Shown here piece by piece: positions 20,463 to 30,540 of a DNA stretch of 64,000 nucleotides (the first letter of the stretch is position 1; the number at the start of each line of letters is the position of its first letter). The DNA is taken from NCBI GenBank assembly GCA_029532415.1, contig JAQOTA010000027.1, positions 496,001 to 560,000 of the forward strand, in the 5' to 3' direction. The stretch comes from Marasmius tenuissimus. Its lineage: Eukaryota; Basidiomycota; Agaricomycetes; Agaricales; Marasmiaceae. Below the pieces are notes generated by a model. The model was not told the DNA's origin and made no database searches. It saw nothing but the letters and a program-made list of their open reading frames with translations. Made by a program: the position numbers and the translations under genes.

Positions 20463-23400
20463 GTGATATCTGTTTACCTCCAAGTATAATGTCGTCCTGA
20501 TGATCTGAAACAAATTTCGGCAGGGACGAGAAGAAGATATGCCATAGGATTGGCAATGCTGTATCACCTGTGAGTAGGCCAATGGTTGATCTAAACACCT
20601 CCGAGAAATCATCCCCGTTGTGGACGATATATGACATATCTTTATAGCCTCTCTGCAGCCAGTCAAAGAATTTGCTGGTTCAGTACAATGAGGTCCACAG
20701 GGCTGAGAGATTTGTCCAGGGATATGCATTCTTTAGGTCGACAAAGCATAGGTACAGCAGCTTTCCAAGGGCCTTTGCCTTGTTGTGTGCACAGTGTAGT
20801 ATGAATGAGTGGTTGTGTGTCCAATGGTTCTCCCTGAACCCATTCTGTGAGTCTGGCATTGTATTGTAATCCTCAGCCCACTCCCTAATTCAACCATCCA
20901 GTATTAGTGTGAGTGACTTCAGCAGGCAGCTTTCTAGCCCAATGATTCGGTAGCTGTCGGCTGATGTGGGGTCCTTGTTCTTTTTCAGGATACCAATGAG
21001 GACAGTCCTTCTCCGGGAACTGGGTGAGTCACATCTGTCTAGGCATGCTTGGAAGAGTTCTGTCAGGATGTCGTTGGGGATATGGGATATTGTCTTGTAT
21101 GTGACTTTATTCGCTCCTACCACTGACTGTATTGAGTGCTTTAGTTTCTCTTTCACTGTAGTGACCTCTGCCTCTGAGATGTTGTGGCTCCAGACTTGTT
21201 TAGCAGAGTGATCTGTGGTACAGAGAGGAATGGCTGCTGACACGTCGTCGTATAATTGCTGGTATGCAGAGTGGAAGTGTGTGGGTGCTGGGACTATGGG
21301 GTTAAGACGTGCTTTGAACACCTCCTTCAGTTGTTGGGCAGTAACTTTAGCTAGTCTACTTTTCTCGTCAGTCCATTTCCTAATCACCTTCCAGAACTTG
21401 GCACCCGTGTGTGTGGAGATTAGTCGCTTTAGGTTGTGAGACTGGGTGGTGCATTCTTTCTCCCGGTTTCCATGATTTCCACTGTACGCGGGCTCATTTG
21501 GGTCTATTACGCTTTCTGGCAGGTCCGCCCCTTCCTCTGCAGGTAGTGGTGTCTCTGCAATGCGTGTAGAGCACTTCGGGATTCCCTTCCCATCACGGTT
21601 AGGCATTGGTGCAAGGTTGATCCATTGGGGCAGGGTTGGGAGTGGTGGAGGAGATATTAGAGCGCAGGTCGTGCATGCGAGGTCCCACACTCCATAGAAG
21701 TGGTTGTTAAAGGTTGCTGTTTTACACTGCCAATCTATGTCCACCGTTCTCTTCATGATGACTTTTGTACACTCCCAGAGGAGATCAGTGTCTGGTCTCT
21801 TCCAACCCTCCTCGGCAATTATACTCATCCAAAAGTTGAATGTTTGAATCATGTCCTTGGATGGAATGTGGATCTGTATTGACTTAGACGGGTCAGATGT
21901 CTGAAGGACATGGAGGATGCCAGACAGTAGGGCCCTTTTGACTGTTTGTCGACCAACCACAGGAATTGAGTCGTTATGAGCACAATTAGAGCCCCAGTAG
22001 GCCCTGAAGCAGGCCCTATACACCCAGCATGCATCTCTATCTGTTGCTGCTTGGATATGTACAGAGGAAGTGGGTGATTTTGATGTTGCTGAGCTGTACA
22101 GGCAAAGGGTTTTCATTCTATCATTGACTGCTGCATCAATAGCTGCTCTTGCTAGCAGGTCAAGGAAGGATGAGCCATTGGGTTCTTGGGTTCTGCAGTT
22201 GCCCTTGGGCCCACTGGTTGGTCATTGACAGGTATGGGTGATGGTATCAAAATCATGATTGATAGGGTTGCATGGTCTGACGAATCCTTGAAGCAGTCTT
22301 GGATGGTCATTTTCTTCCTGATTGAAGACATCATTCCCACTGACATCATAATGTAATCCACTGTTGCGTGGCCTCCTGTCATGAACGGCCTCTGTGACTA
22401 GAAACCTCTCAGGCCATCCAGTCTGAGACCAGGGATCAAGGGTGAAAGAGATAGTTATTGAGCAAGTACACCCTCAACATAGCACAAGCTAGGCAAGCGG
22501 TATGGATGAAATGGACAAGCTGGGGAACTATCTAAAAGTGACCATGAGTATATATGACAGTCCCAAGCTGTACAATGATCATGGAAATGAACTGGAAAGG
22601 GATAAATGATGTATCTGTGGATCTGATCAAAGGGGACCATATACACATCAGTAGAGAACACAGGTAACAATGTATCAAGGAAAGAATGATATGGAACATC
22701 ATAGAATGAAATGGGGATCATACAGTGATGCTGGGACATGTATCTGTGTGAAAAGAAGTGGAAACAAAGGGATGTTGACCAAGGGACTGGAAAAGTGAAG
22801 AATAGTGGGTAGATTTGTGACACCTCCATGGAAGGATGTGAAGCTTCCCAGGGAGTCTACTTTATACTCTGTTCCATTCAATAGGACCATGTTCATCTCC
22901 TTCCCCGTTCTAACCAACCACTGTCCCCTGAATTACTCAGTCTATCACTCGACGAGCGACTGAAATGGTCAGAGGGCAATAGTTGTGAAGTGCGAGTGTT
23001 TGCATTGAAGCAGACCATCACCTCTTTCCCTGCTGCTGTGCATACTTGCAGAACCTCTTCCAGCCTGTCTTTCGGTTGTACAGTCTGTTGCCAAGCCCAT
23101 GTACTATTTTCAGGTGGGAGATAGGAGCTGATTAGGAAAAGAGAAGGAAAGTCAAGAACAATGAGATCTTCTGTAGTGAATTCCGCACGAACTTGGAAAA
23201 GTCTCGCTAGTTTGGCTTTATACACCACAGCCACCCCTCCGCCCAATTGCATTCCTTTGCTCAATAGGTTTCTTGGTGCTGAGAGAATGTCATATCCTTG
23301 GGGTAGTGAAAGGGTGGGGTGTTTGTCTGGTGTCAACCATGTTTTTCAATATCATTCTGTTCAATGCATGACACAATTTTCGGGTACTGGATTTTTAGAT

Positions 23401-23502
23401 GGAAGTTTCCATTGATATTCCATGATGCAATTGCAGGGTCAATATTAGTAGGGGTCACAGGTTGGAGTCTAGTGTTGAATATCTCATCAGTCCCAGTTAT
23501 GC
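20463..23502 (-). pseudogene. LINE, 5' part: endonuclease, RNase H-like, RT fingers/palm
   Basis: Minus strand. Near 23430 the frame shows ASWNING, the start of an APE-type endonuclease. It goes on after a small deletion to GGGVAVVYK, VCFNANTRT (the GDFNAR box) and GHATVDYI...SSDHATLSI near 22370-22240. A solo LTR at 22377-22822 interrupts it. From 22116 comes a region with the layout of RNase H (QTVKRALLSGILHVLQ, IHIPSKDMIQTFNFW, EEGWKRPDTDLLWE). Next is reverse transcriptase (NKVTYKTISHIPNDILTELF, GILKKNKDPTSADSYRIIGL, FVDLKNAYPW). The protein is full of stops and substitutions. The 5' end is cut by Copia C2 at 23503 and the 3' end by Gypsy A1. Confidence 0.87.
22377..22822 (-). repeat. Solo LTR, family D, inside the LINE endonuclease
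   Basis: 446 bp. On the minus strand the borders are TGTCACAAAT...TTCATGACA, with a 5-bp duplication (CCTCC at 22372-22376 and 22823-22827). Removal joins FTSFHGG to GHATVDYI of the endonuclease. It resembles the solo LTR at 58013-58480 over much of its length, for example around CAGCTTGG and TAGATAGTTCCCCAG. Confidence 0.85.
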
Positions 23503-24336
23503 TGTTGAATCTGTGGACTATAATTAGATCCCAGTACATCCAAAGTCCTGGTTCATACTTCCCGTCACTGTATTATGTGGGACAATGCATTTGCTATTGT
23601 TCCATTGTCTATTGTTCATTATACTCATATGTAAAATTTCTATTGTTGTCCTTATATGGTATCTACTATTGTCTCTACATGTATATAAGCTTGTAGTTCT
23701 CTACTTGAATCTACAGTGTGCTTGAGCTTCCTGTCATGAAGTGCTGAGCATCTATCAGAGACGGCGAAGGTGGAGGGTGGTGGTAGTGAGCTTGGAGAGG
23801 AGCAATGGGCTCGACTCAAACAGAGGTAAGGCAGAAACTGGTCCCAACGACACGTTCGATCTATTGTAGAGGAAGAAAGAGAAGTAGACTGTACTACTCA
23901 CCTGGTCCCAACAACAAGAGGTCAAGATGAGGGACCAGGTGAAGACTAACTAGCTTATATACCTATCCTACAGTCAGAGCTGGAGTCGGAGTGGCTACCT
24001 ATGAGTCGTGTATGAGTAAGTATGAGTCAGGAATGACTAAGAAATGAGTCAGGAATGACTAAGAAATGAGTTGGTGTGAGATAATGGGATGGCTGCGCAA
24101 TTTGGGTTAAGGCTGTGCAATGGTGGGTTAAGAAAGGTAATCGTGAGAAAGAAAGATGTATAGTAAGTGACTGTGAGTAAAGGACATGTGATAATCAGGT
24201 GAGCAAATGGTGGAGAGAAAAGTGGCGTCTTCATGACACTTCCACATCTCACCTCTATCTCTCGAAACTCCTCTCTGGTAAGTAGTAGTGTAGCCATGTT
24301 GTAGTCCTCTGTGCTGGGCATCATGCCGGCTCATCA
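23503..24336 (+). repeat. 5' LTR of Copia C2, interrupted
   Basis: It starts TGTTGAATCTG and ends GGCTCATCA, homologous to 2757-3078. It is split by the solo LTR 23732-24238. The five bases before it are TATGC; the partner duplication is lost. Confidence 0.88.
23732..24238 (-). repeat. Gypsy A solo LTR inside Copia C2 LTR
   Basis: 507 bp of the A-family LTR in reverse orientation, flanked by a perfect 5-bp duplication CTTCC (23727-23731 and 24239-24243). It is 22 bp longer than the others because of a short local duplication (GGAATGACTAAGAAATGAGT repeated near 24030-24070). It was left by LTR-LTR recombination of a full element. Confidence 0.9.
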
Positions 24337-24350
24337 GGTTATGGGCCCCG
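24337..24350 (+). other. Copia C2 primer-binding site
   Basis: GGTTATGGGCCCCG directly follows the LTR, the same half-tRNA initiator-Met type as in family B. The leader 24351-24608 shows no other feature. Confidence 0.75.
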
Positions 24351-24608
24351 GCTAGCCCAACTACAATCACAAGCGCCCCTAGGCTGCTGTCATTGGCTAG
24401 CTAAGCTAGACCTGCATGTTGCCATTGACCTCTTAATTGAGTGCTCAATTTATGGCATTGATGTACATCCTTTGACGACATCAGATCTAAAGTATCCAAT
24501 GCTCCTAGTCAAGCATAGCGCCTTGATTGCTGCTCCCTGTATTGATTAGACACATGCTGATGCTGTCTTTTTCTAAATCCAACACCAAACTCTAAACCTC
24601 TTGCTACC

Positions 24609-25556
24609 ATGTTTGACGTTAAGAAATACTTCTCTGGTCGCTTCGACAGCACCAACTTCAAAGAGACCTACTACAGTAAAATGGAGGCCATTACCAAGAC
24701 CCAAGGTCTTTATGGTCATCTCACTGGCGACAAACCATGTCCCTCGGTGCCCCTTGGCCGCATCACTAGCCCCGAGGGGGTTACTCCTATTGTCCACAAC
24801 ACCATCACTCCTGAGGAGTATGGTGCATGGCAAAAGGAAAGTCTTGCCTGGGACAAGGAAGATCTCCAGCTTATGGGGATAATCCAGATCACCACCACCA
24901 AGGAAGTCTTTGATCCTGTCAGGGACTTGAGCGCCCATATAGCTTGGGAACAGCTGAATGATACCTACAGCGAGCCCACTTTATCTGCCATCTATGGTGA
25001 CTTTGTTAAACTCGTCTCTTTCAGACTTACCACCTCTCATCCCCAAGCCGCAATCACCAAGTTCAAGTCCTACATTGAACAACTTGCCGAGGTAGGACTG
25101 GTTCTCCCTGAGTTGATCAAAGCCCTCTTGCTCATTGCTGTTATTCCTCCTGAATGGGACGCCGCCTCCTCTAAATCCCTTCATGACTATGTCAGGGACC
25201 CTGAGGATGTCAATGCCCTCACTGTTTCGGTCATCCATGATACCATCATGGTTGAACACAAATGTCAGAGCCCTCAGCTTGCCAACCACCTCTCTGCGGT
25301 CAAGTGTGCTGGAAACCACAAACCATTGTTTGGTCAGCAGCAGTGTCCACTGCAGCAATGTCAGCAGCATGGGTACCAGCAGCAGACCAACACTCGCCCA
25401 CCACAGCAGCAGCAGCAACATTCCTCTTTGAACCGGAACAAGGGTAAGAAGAACAAGCAGCAGCGTGGTACCAGCGGTGGTATCAACCAGCACCAGGGTC
25501 CTGGCAACGCCAGCAGTAACAATTGGTCTCATGGTCACTCCCATCTTGCGTCCTAA
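24609..25556 (+). CDS. gag: Copia C2 Gag (315 aa)
   Basis: This is an intact frame for a Copia-type Gag. The N-terminal part (FSGRFDSTNFKETYYSKMEA) and the central helical region (AHIAWEQLNDTYSEPTLSAI, then YIEQLAEVGLVLPELIKALL) fit the UBN2/Copia Gag fold. The C-terminal third is Gln/Asn rich with a short basic run (RNKGKKNKQQRG), and no zinc knuckle is visible. It would assemble the particle that packages Copia RNA. The first ATG in the frame is taken as start. It ends with TAA, and pol remnants follow. Confidence 0.85.
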   Translation: MFDVKKYFSGRFDSTNFKETYYSKMEAITKTQGLYGHLTGDKPCPSVPLGRITSPEGVTPIVHNTITPEEYGAWQKESLAWDKEDLQLMGIIQITTTKEVFDPVRDLSAHIAWEQLNDTYSEPTLSAIYGDFVKLVSFRLTTSHPQAAITKFKSYIEQLAEVGLVLPELIKALLLIAVIPPEWDAASSKSLHDYVRDPEDVNALTVSVIHDTIMVEHKCQSPQLANHLSAVKCAGNHKPLFGQQQCPLQQCQQHGYQQQTNTRPPQQQQQHSSLNRNKGKKNKQQRGTSGGINQHQGPGNASSNNWSHGHSHLAS

Positions 25557-27843
25557 ACATCTGTTGTTGCTTCCCCTCCTCCTGTCTGTCCTTACCCCTC
25601 AATCACTGACCACAGGGAACATATTGCATTGAATGCAGTCAACAACTCCTTGCACGCCAAGATTGCCAGTGCCCCTCCTAGCCAAGCTAGGGGATCACCG
25701 CCCCCAGCGCACTTTACTGGTCACTGGGATAGGTCTTGTGACAGCACTGTCGCTCCCACTGTCAGGAGGAACCCAGCTGCCATGCAGTCCTTCACCGGCT
25801 TCAAGCCATCTGTAGTGTTCAGTCCAGGTCGGGTCCGGGAGATTTCCTTGTCACCTGACCTGGACCCGGATATCCACCCAACCCAGATTGCCAGGTGCCG
25901 GGAGTGCCGGGTTTTTCCAGGTCCCCGGGGTTACCGGGTGTCAGATACAGTCTTTTTTGTATTTTATCTCCAAAATGTTCAACAAATATTACTGCTCGGG
26001 TGAATTTGTCTATGTGTGAGTATGTATGGGCAAGTTTCTTTTGTTGTACTTGCATTGTGGGAACATTGTGCAAGGAGCTCACACAACTTTTCCACAGGTT
26101 TTGTGAGATTCTTGTTCAGGGTAATGAAATGCACACATGAATAGAGTAGAATTTACAAGTATAGTGGCCGGTGGTATCTAAAACTGTAAAACTACAACCC
26201 AAACTTGAGATATTTTTTATATTTGAGGAGAGGCCGGGTTTGCCAGGTCAGGTGCCAGTTCTGAAGTTGGCCACCCCTCCCGGCCCTGGATGACACCTGA
26301 CCCGGCATACCCGGCAAGAACCCGGCTACCCGGGCTGAACACTAGCCATCCAAGTCAGTATTCAATGATGTACATGAAACATGTTCCCTTGCTGACAGAC
26401 TTGGTGTCCCTAAGATGGTGCAGCATCTCAAACCATTTGAACAGATCATCACATCCGCCGCCAATTGTTTGCTCCAGGCCCGTATTACGTAGCCTTGTGC
26501 GTCCTCGTCCAAGCAAGTTCTGGAGGACGATTTGGAAGATGAATGAGCCAGACGTTTTTCTTCTACTTCTTCTAAGCACTCTCGTAGCGCTGATCCTGAT
26601 GAAGATGTAGAGATGGACTGGGGATCTGACAACCATATGGATGACATGACTTCTCTATTCAGAAATGATGTCGACAACAACATTGCCAAAAGCTGCAGGA
26701 GAAGAGGACATCCTGGATGATGTTTCTCTTGGATCATTCCATGATGACAGGCAAGCTACATATCTTGGCCTGCTTTCCCAAACTGATGCAAACCTACAGC
26801 GCTGCTCCCAATTAGTTGGTATCAGTAGTTCACGCGGTAGTAGTAGTGATCTGGAATCACTTGTAACATATTGTCATGCAATCAGTTCCCACTTTGTGGG
26901 GTGTACTGAATGTAAGGGAAAGAATAGTGTGAACAACACACAGGGTTGGCTCCTTGATTCTGGTGCCTCCTCTCATTTCACAAATGACATGAATGATTTC
27001 GCTGAATATGAATTGCTTGATGGTCCTATTGTAAATACTGGGCAACCCTATACAGATCAAGGGTAAAGGCACAGTCTTCATTAAGCATAATGTTGAAGGA
27101 CATGACAGGAAACTTATTGAGCATGTATCGTGTCTCTATCCTGTCTATTACATACTGCAATTGGATATACGCTTGCTATCCATGGGAGAGTTCCTTCAAG
27201 ATGGTCTATCAATTTGTGGAAACATGAAGAAGTTAGCCTTCTACTCATCACAGCGACAACAGTCACTTGTTTCCTACCCTCATATGCCTGGTCAAACCAT
27301 TTATTGGGTACACTTGCAGAAAGCATCTGCTGAGGTTTTAATGGCCAAGTCGGTCATTTATAACATCAACTACAATATTGAGCACAGACGCTTTGGGCAT
27401 CCATTGGATAAAGCCCTGAATAAAGCTCGGAAACATACGCAAGGTTTCTCACTTGACCTTAAGATGCCTACTAAGAAGACACCTTTGTGTCATGGTTGTG
27501 CTGAAGGCAAAATGCATGAGAAATCGTTCCCCAACTCTACTACAAGAGCTTCTAAACCATTTGAGCACATACATTCAGACCTGAAGTCGTACCTGGCTGA
27601 ATCGTATCACCGGTACAAGTACTACATCTCTTTTCTCAATGACTGCACGTCCTACGTTTGGACCTCCAAGCTCAAGGAAAGATGAGGCAGTACCCACTTT
27701 TAGGGACTTCCTTACCATGGTCAAGACGCAGTTCAATGCTGTTGTCAAGACCTGGATGTCCAATGAAGGGGGAGAATACAAGGGAGATAAGTTCAATGCA
27801 GTACTCAAAGAGTATGGGATCCAAAGGGATCAAAACATACTGT
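25557..27843 (+). pseudogene. Copia C2 pol remnant: protease, HHCC finger, integrase start
   Basis: Decayed pol follows gag. A linker region (25629-25812, then 26353-26700) is split by the MITE at 25813-26344 and has stops at positions such as EDE*ARR, where CGA would give Arg. Protease reads GWLLDSGASSHFTND near 26945-26990. The pre-integrase finger reads RRFGHP...CHGCAEGKMHEK near 27385-27510. The integrase core begins PFEHIHSDLKSY and FLNDCTSYVW, has a frame break at about 27683, and continues to EYGIQRDQNI, where element R1 begins. There is no RT, RNase H or 3' LTR. Confidence 0.85.
25813..26344. mobile_element. hAT-type MITE rich in CCGG motifs
   Basis: 532 bp with termini TAGTGTTCAGTCC and (reverse complement) TAGTGTTCAGCCC. 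An 8-bp flank GCCATCTG (25805-25812) versus GCCATCCA (26345-26352) fits a decayed 8-bp duplication of hAT elements. Both ends are packed with CCGGG/CCCGG motifs in opposite orientations. The AT-rich middle has no coding potential. Confidence 0.7.
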
Positions 27844-28317
27844 TGTAGTGCCTGCTATCAAAAAGCAGCTTCAGAGCCTTGTTTTTGTGTGATTTTAGCA
27901 TAAAACAAATAATAAATGACTAGGTAATATGAGTACTAGAGCGAGTCCTGAGCAGCTAGTAAAAGGCTCAGATCCTAGCATAAGGAGAGAATAGCGCCTT
28001 GGAGGCACCTCTCCTTATCTCTGAACACTGTAGGAGTCATATAACTGAAGAGTTCATCACTTCAGAGGCATGACTAGGACCTGTAGTCATATCAAGGGAA
28101 TATCTCCAGTGGCTCGGAGGCATCGTACTGAGTATTAGAATAATACCATCAGACTTGACGAAGACCCATACTAGTAGAGCTAGACAGAGGAAGTCACTGC
28201 GGAAGCATGGATCGTTGGAAAGCGAGACTAAGTTGAACCTCAGAAGCTTGGTATGAGGTCAAGGCCTCGCTTCGAGGCATGATTGGTTTGAGTATACTAA
28301 GTATACTATGGGTTACG

Positions 28318-29012
28318 CTAGTCATCCATATTGGCTAGAGCTACCTCATCCCAACCAAAGTAATTATCTATGTCGGAGTCTTCAGGATAATAAGAATCAA
28401 TGAAGGTTTCATGATCTTGATAATCGGTATAGAATGGATCACATAAGATAGGATTATAGAAAGAAAAGGATTGAGAGAGCCAATAACCCATCACAGGGGA
28501 GTACTTGAAGAACGAGAGGTTGGTATAGTCAAGCTTCGGAGGCGCTGGGCACTCAGCACAATTGACGACGGCGTCGATCCAAGCGTCGACGGCTCCAGGG
28601 GTACGAGCGGTTTTGAAGTCGAGGAAACCAACTCGAGCAATGGACTCAGCGACCATGTCAATGACAGACCTGGCATCGTGAGGAATGAAGTGGTCAAAGG
28701 TGTCCTCGCAGGGATAGATTTCATCCTGGATCATGTCGTAATGAATCACATAGCCCCAGTAGATGGATCTGTGGCAACTGAGGAAGAACTGCTGGAAGAT
28801 CATTCCGAGGATAGCTTCTTGTTCTGTGTCGAGTGGAATGGGTAGGATGATGCGGCACTCCTTGATCTTATCAGAGTAATCTTCTGGATACCACCAGAGC
28901 TTATACAACTCTGAAGAGGAAGTCAGAAGGCCGCCTCGGAATTTAGAAAACAGAAAGACTTACTATAAAGCAAGTTGTGGAAGTGATCTTCAATGTTATG
29001 CAAGCGTGCCAT
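28318..29012 (-). CDS. Element R copy 1 gene, two exons, about 213 aa, unknown function
   Basis: Exon 1 runs 29012-28964 (MARLHNIEDHFHNLLY) and exon 2 runs 28910-28318. The 53-base intron has GTAAGT and a pyrimidine-rich TTCAG acceptor, and splicing restores one frame. The product is acidic at its end (YYPEDSDIDNYFGWDEVAL) and rich in Trp, Tyr and Phe (YKLWWYPEDYSDK). I recognise no domain. The same two exons and splice sites are present in copy 2. By eye 19 of the 196 exon-2 residues differ; several are Cys, His or Gln here against Arg in copy 2, as CpG decay predicts. No transposase or integrase motif is seen, so a role in mobility is unproven. Confidence 0.55.
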
Positions 29013-30539
29013 AGTGCACTCGGGGGAAAAGTAAGCCAGGAATTGGGACAACCTAGTACTTGCTTTTACTGACCTCTGGACTTGCCACCGAAGTGGAAAT
29101 TTTACTTCGGAAACTAGGAAATTAGCGCTTCAGAGGCGTGGATCCAAACCAGGAACTGGGCGCTAAACAATGATCGAGAAGTGATTAGAGGTGTTGCAAC
29201 TTTAGCATACCTCCCTAGTACTTGTACATTGAGAAATTGACCGTACTAAGGGTATAGTGGGTGCTGGTAGCAAATGCAAAGCTCAACTGTACTAGAAGGC
29301 AAGGGAATAAGAAAGAAAGGAATGGTGTACCAAAGAATCGAGTAGGAGTTCTGGCTGAACCATTGAACTATTACCCGGTATCCAAGGTACCAAGATTGGA
29401 TATAGTGGGGCGACCATATGGATGGCAGGACATCAGAACTATCCAAGCTACAGAAGGGACATCAACCTGGCTATGGTCGGCTGGGAAACTCAACAAATAT
29501 AGGCATCTAGTAGCACTTTGGACGCAAGTACTTTGCTTCAGACAAAGGGAGTATATGCTTTGGAGGTAGACAGAACAAGATGACCTGTGGCAATTGAGGA
29601 GTCTAGAACCAGAGAATCAATGCTGTGGAGGCAGATAGGCAGAACAGAACCATCAATAGGAGAGACCCAGAAGAAAAGAATGTTAGAGAATGTTCGAGGC
29701 TGATGATACTTCTGAAGCAAATTATTGGTTTTGACTTTGGGGTTCAAAAGCGTAGATTAAACACAAAACTCTCCAAGTATACTCCAAAGTAGGTAGTTTA
29801 TGCCTCTGAGGCATGGTTTATTCAATATTTGTACAATTCAGTAGAATTCAAGCATCCTAGAGTACATAAGCAGTGGGGTCTTCATCAAGAATCCCCAAGC
29901 AATCTGTATGATTAGTATTCAGAGGATACAAAGCTATTCCACTTGTTGGGTAGTTAGTTGACTCAGGAGCGCTTCTGGAGAGACGTTAGAATGGAATAGA
30001 ACTTTGTTTGCCCAAACCTAGAAAATCCATTGAACACTTGCTTGACCTTGACTTTGGATTGTTTGTCTGCAACACCAACTTGACTGGCTAAGCTATTGTT
30101 GAACTTCTGAAAGCTAATTGGGCTGAGGATATTGTTCGCCGTTGACAGTTGGTCTTTGGTTATTGACAGACTTGATTGGAGTCTCATTGCCATTGTTGGA
30201 TTTGATTGTCTTGTTGCCCCTCACTCTTTGAGTGGTTCTGAAGCTAGTTGAAGCCTAAGAACGCACTTCCGAAGCACCAAACAAACTCTACATTTCCCAA
30301 AATAACCCATAAACCTCTCTTCCAAACCCCACTTTTGACCAGTTTCAGAGGCGAAGCTACCTTAGTTGGATAGTTTCTTGAGTCAGATTTCCTTCAGCCT
30401 ACTATTGCAGTCTGGCTAAGAGCAGAACCTACGATCAACGCCAATCACTGATTCCTGCACCCTTCAGGTACACTCTTGAGTGTTGGGAGGATTTGACCTA
30501 CGGGTTAGATTTCATTATACACCACGAGTGGCACTTTAC
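29013..30539. other. Rest of element R copy 1 upstream of its gene
   Basis: This part holds two further minus-strand frames that align with copy 2: 29747-29538 (69 codons, open in both copies) and 30193-29963 (76 codons here, frame-shifted in copy 2 by a lost A near 42107). They could be upstream exons or chance. Many short motifs of the form GCNTC(C/T)GAGGC are scattered through it. Confidence 0.4.
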
Positions 30540-30540
30540 A

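Larger units (their letters stand above)
23503..27843 (+). mobile_element. Copia element C2, 3'-truncated
   Basis: This is the 5' part of a family C Copia element: 5' LTR, primer site, gag, then decayed pol up to the integrase core, where it stops abruptly at element R1. It carries a Gypsy solo LTR within the LTR and a hAT-type MITE within pol. Its end at 27762-27843 corresponds to the beginning of C1 at the window start (EGGEYKGDKF versus EGGEYKEDKF). Confidence 0.88.
27844..30540. mobile_element. Element R, copy 1 (2,697 bp)
   Basis: It starts TGTAGTGCCTGC and ends GGCACTTTACA, colinear with copy 2 at 39844-42547. The termini form a short imperfect inverted repeat (TGTA plus GCGCC in copy 2). 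The left flank is Copia pol ending CTGT (CCGT in the C1 paralogue), and the right flank is Gypsy A2 starting CTGG (CCGG in A1). Flanks therefore come from different elements. It carries a two-exon gene on the minus strand. Compared with copy 2, CpG sites are commonly TpG or CpA, so this copy is more decayed. Confidence 0.8.

Noticed and set aside
27844..30540. Element R as a solo LTR
   Set aside because: TG...CA ends and a short duplication would fit, but 2.7 kb is very long, it encodes a spliced gene, and no related internal region is present. Not excluded.
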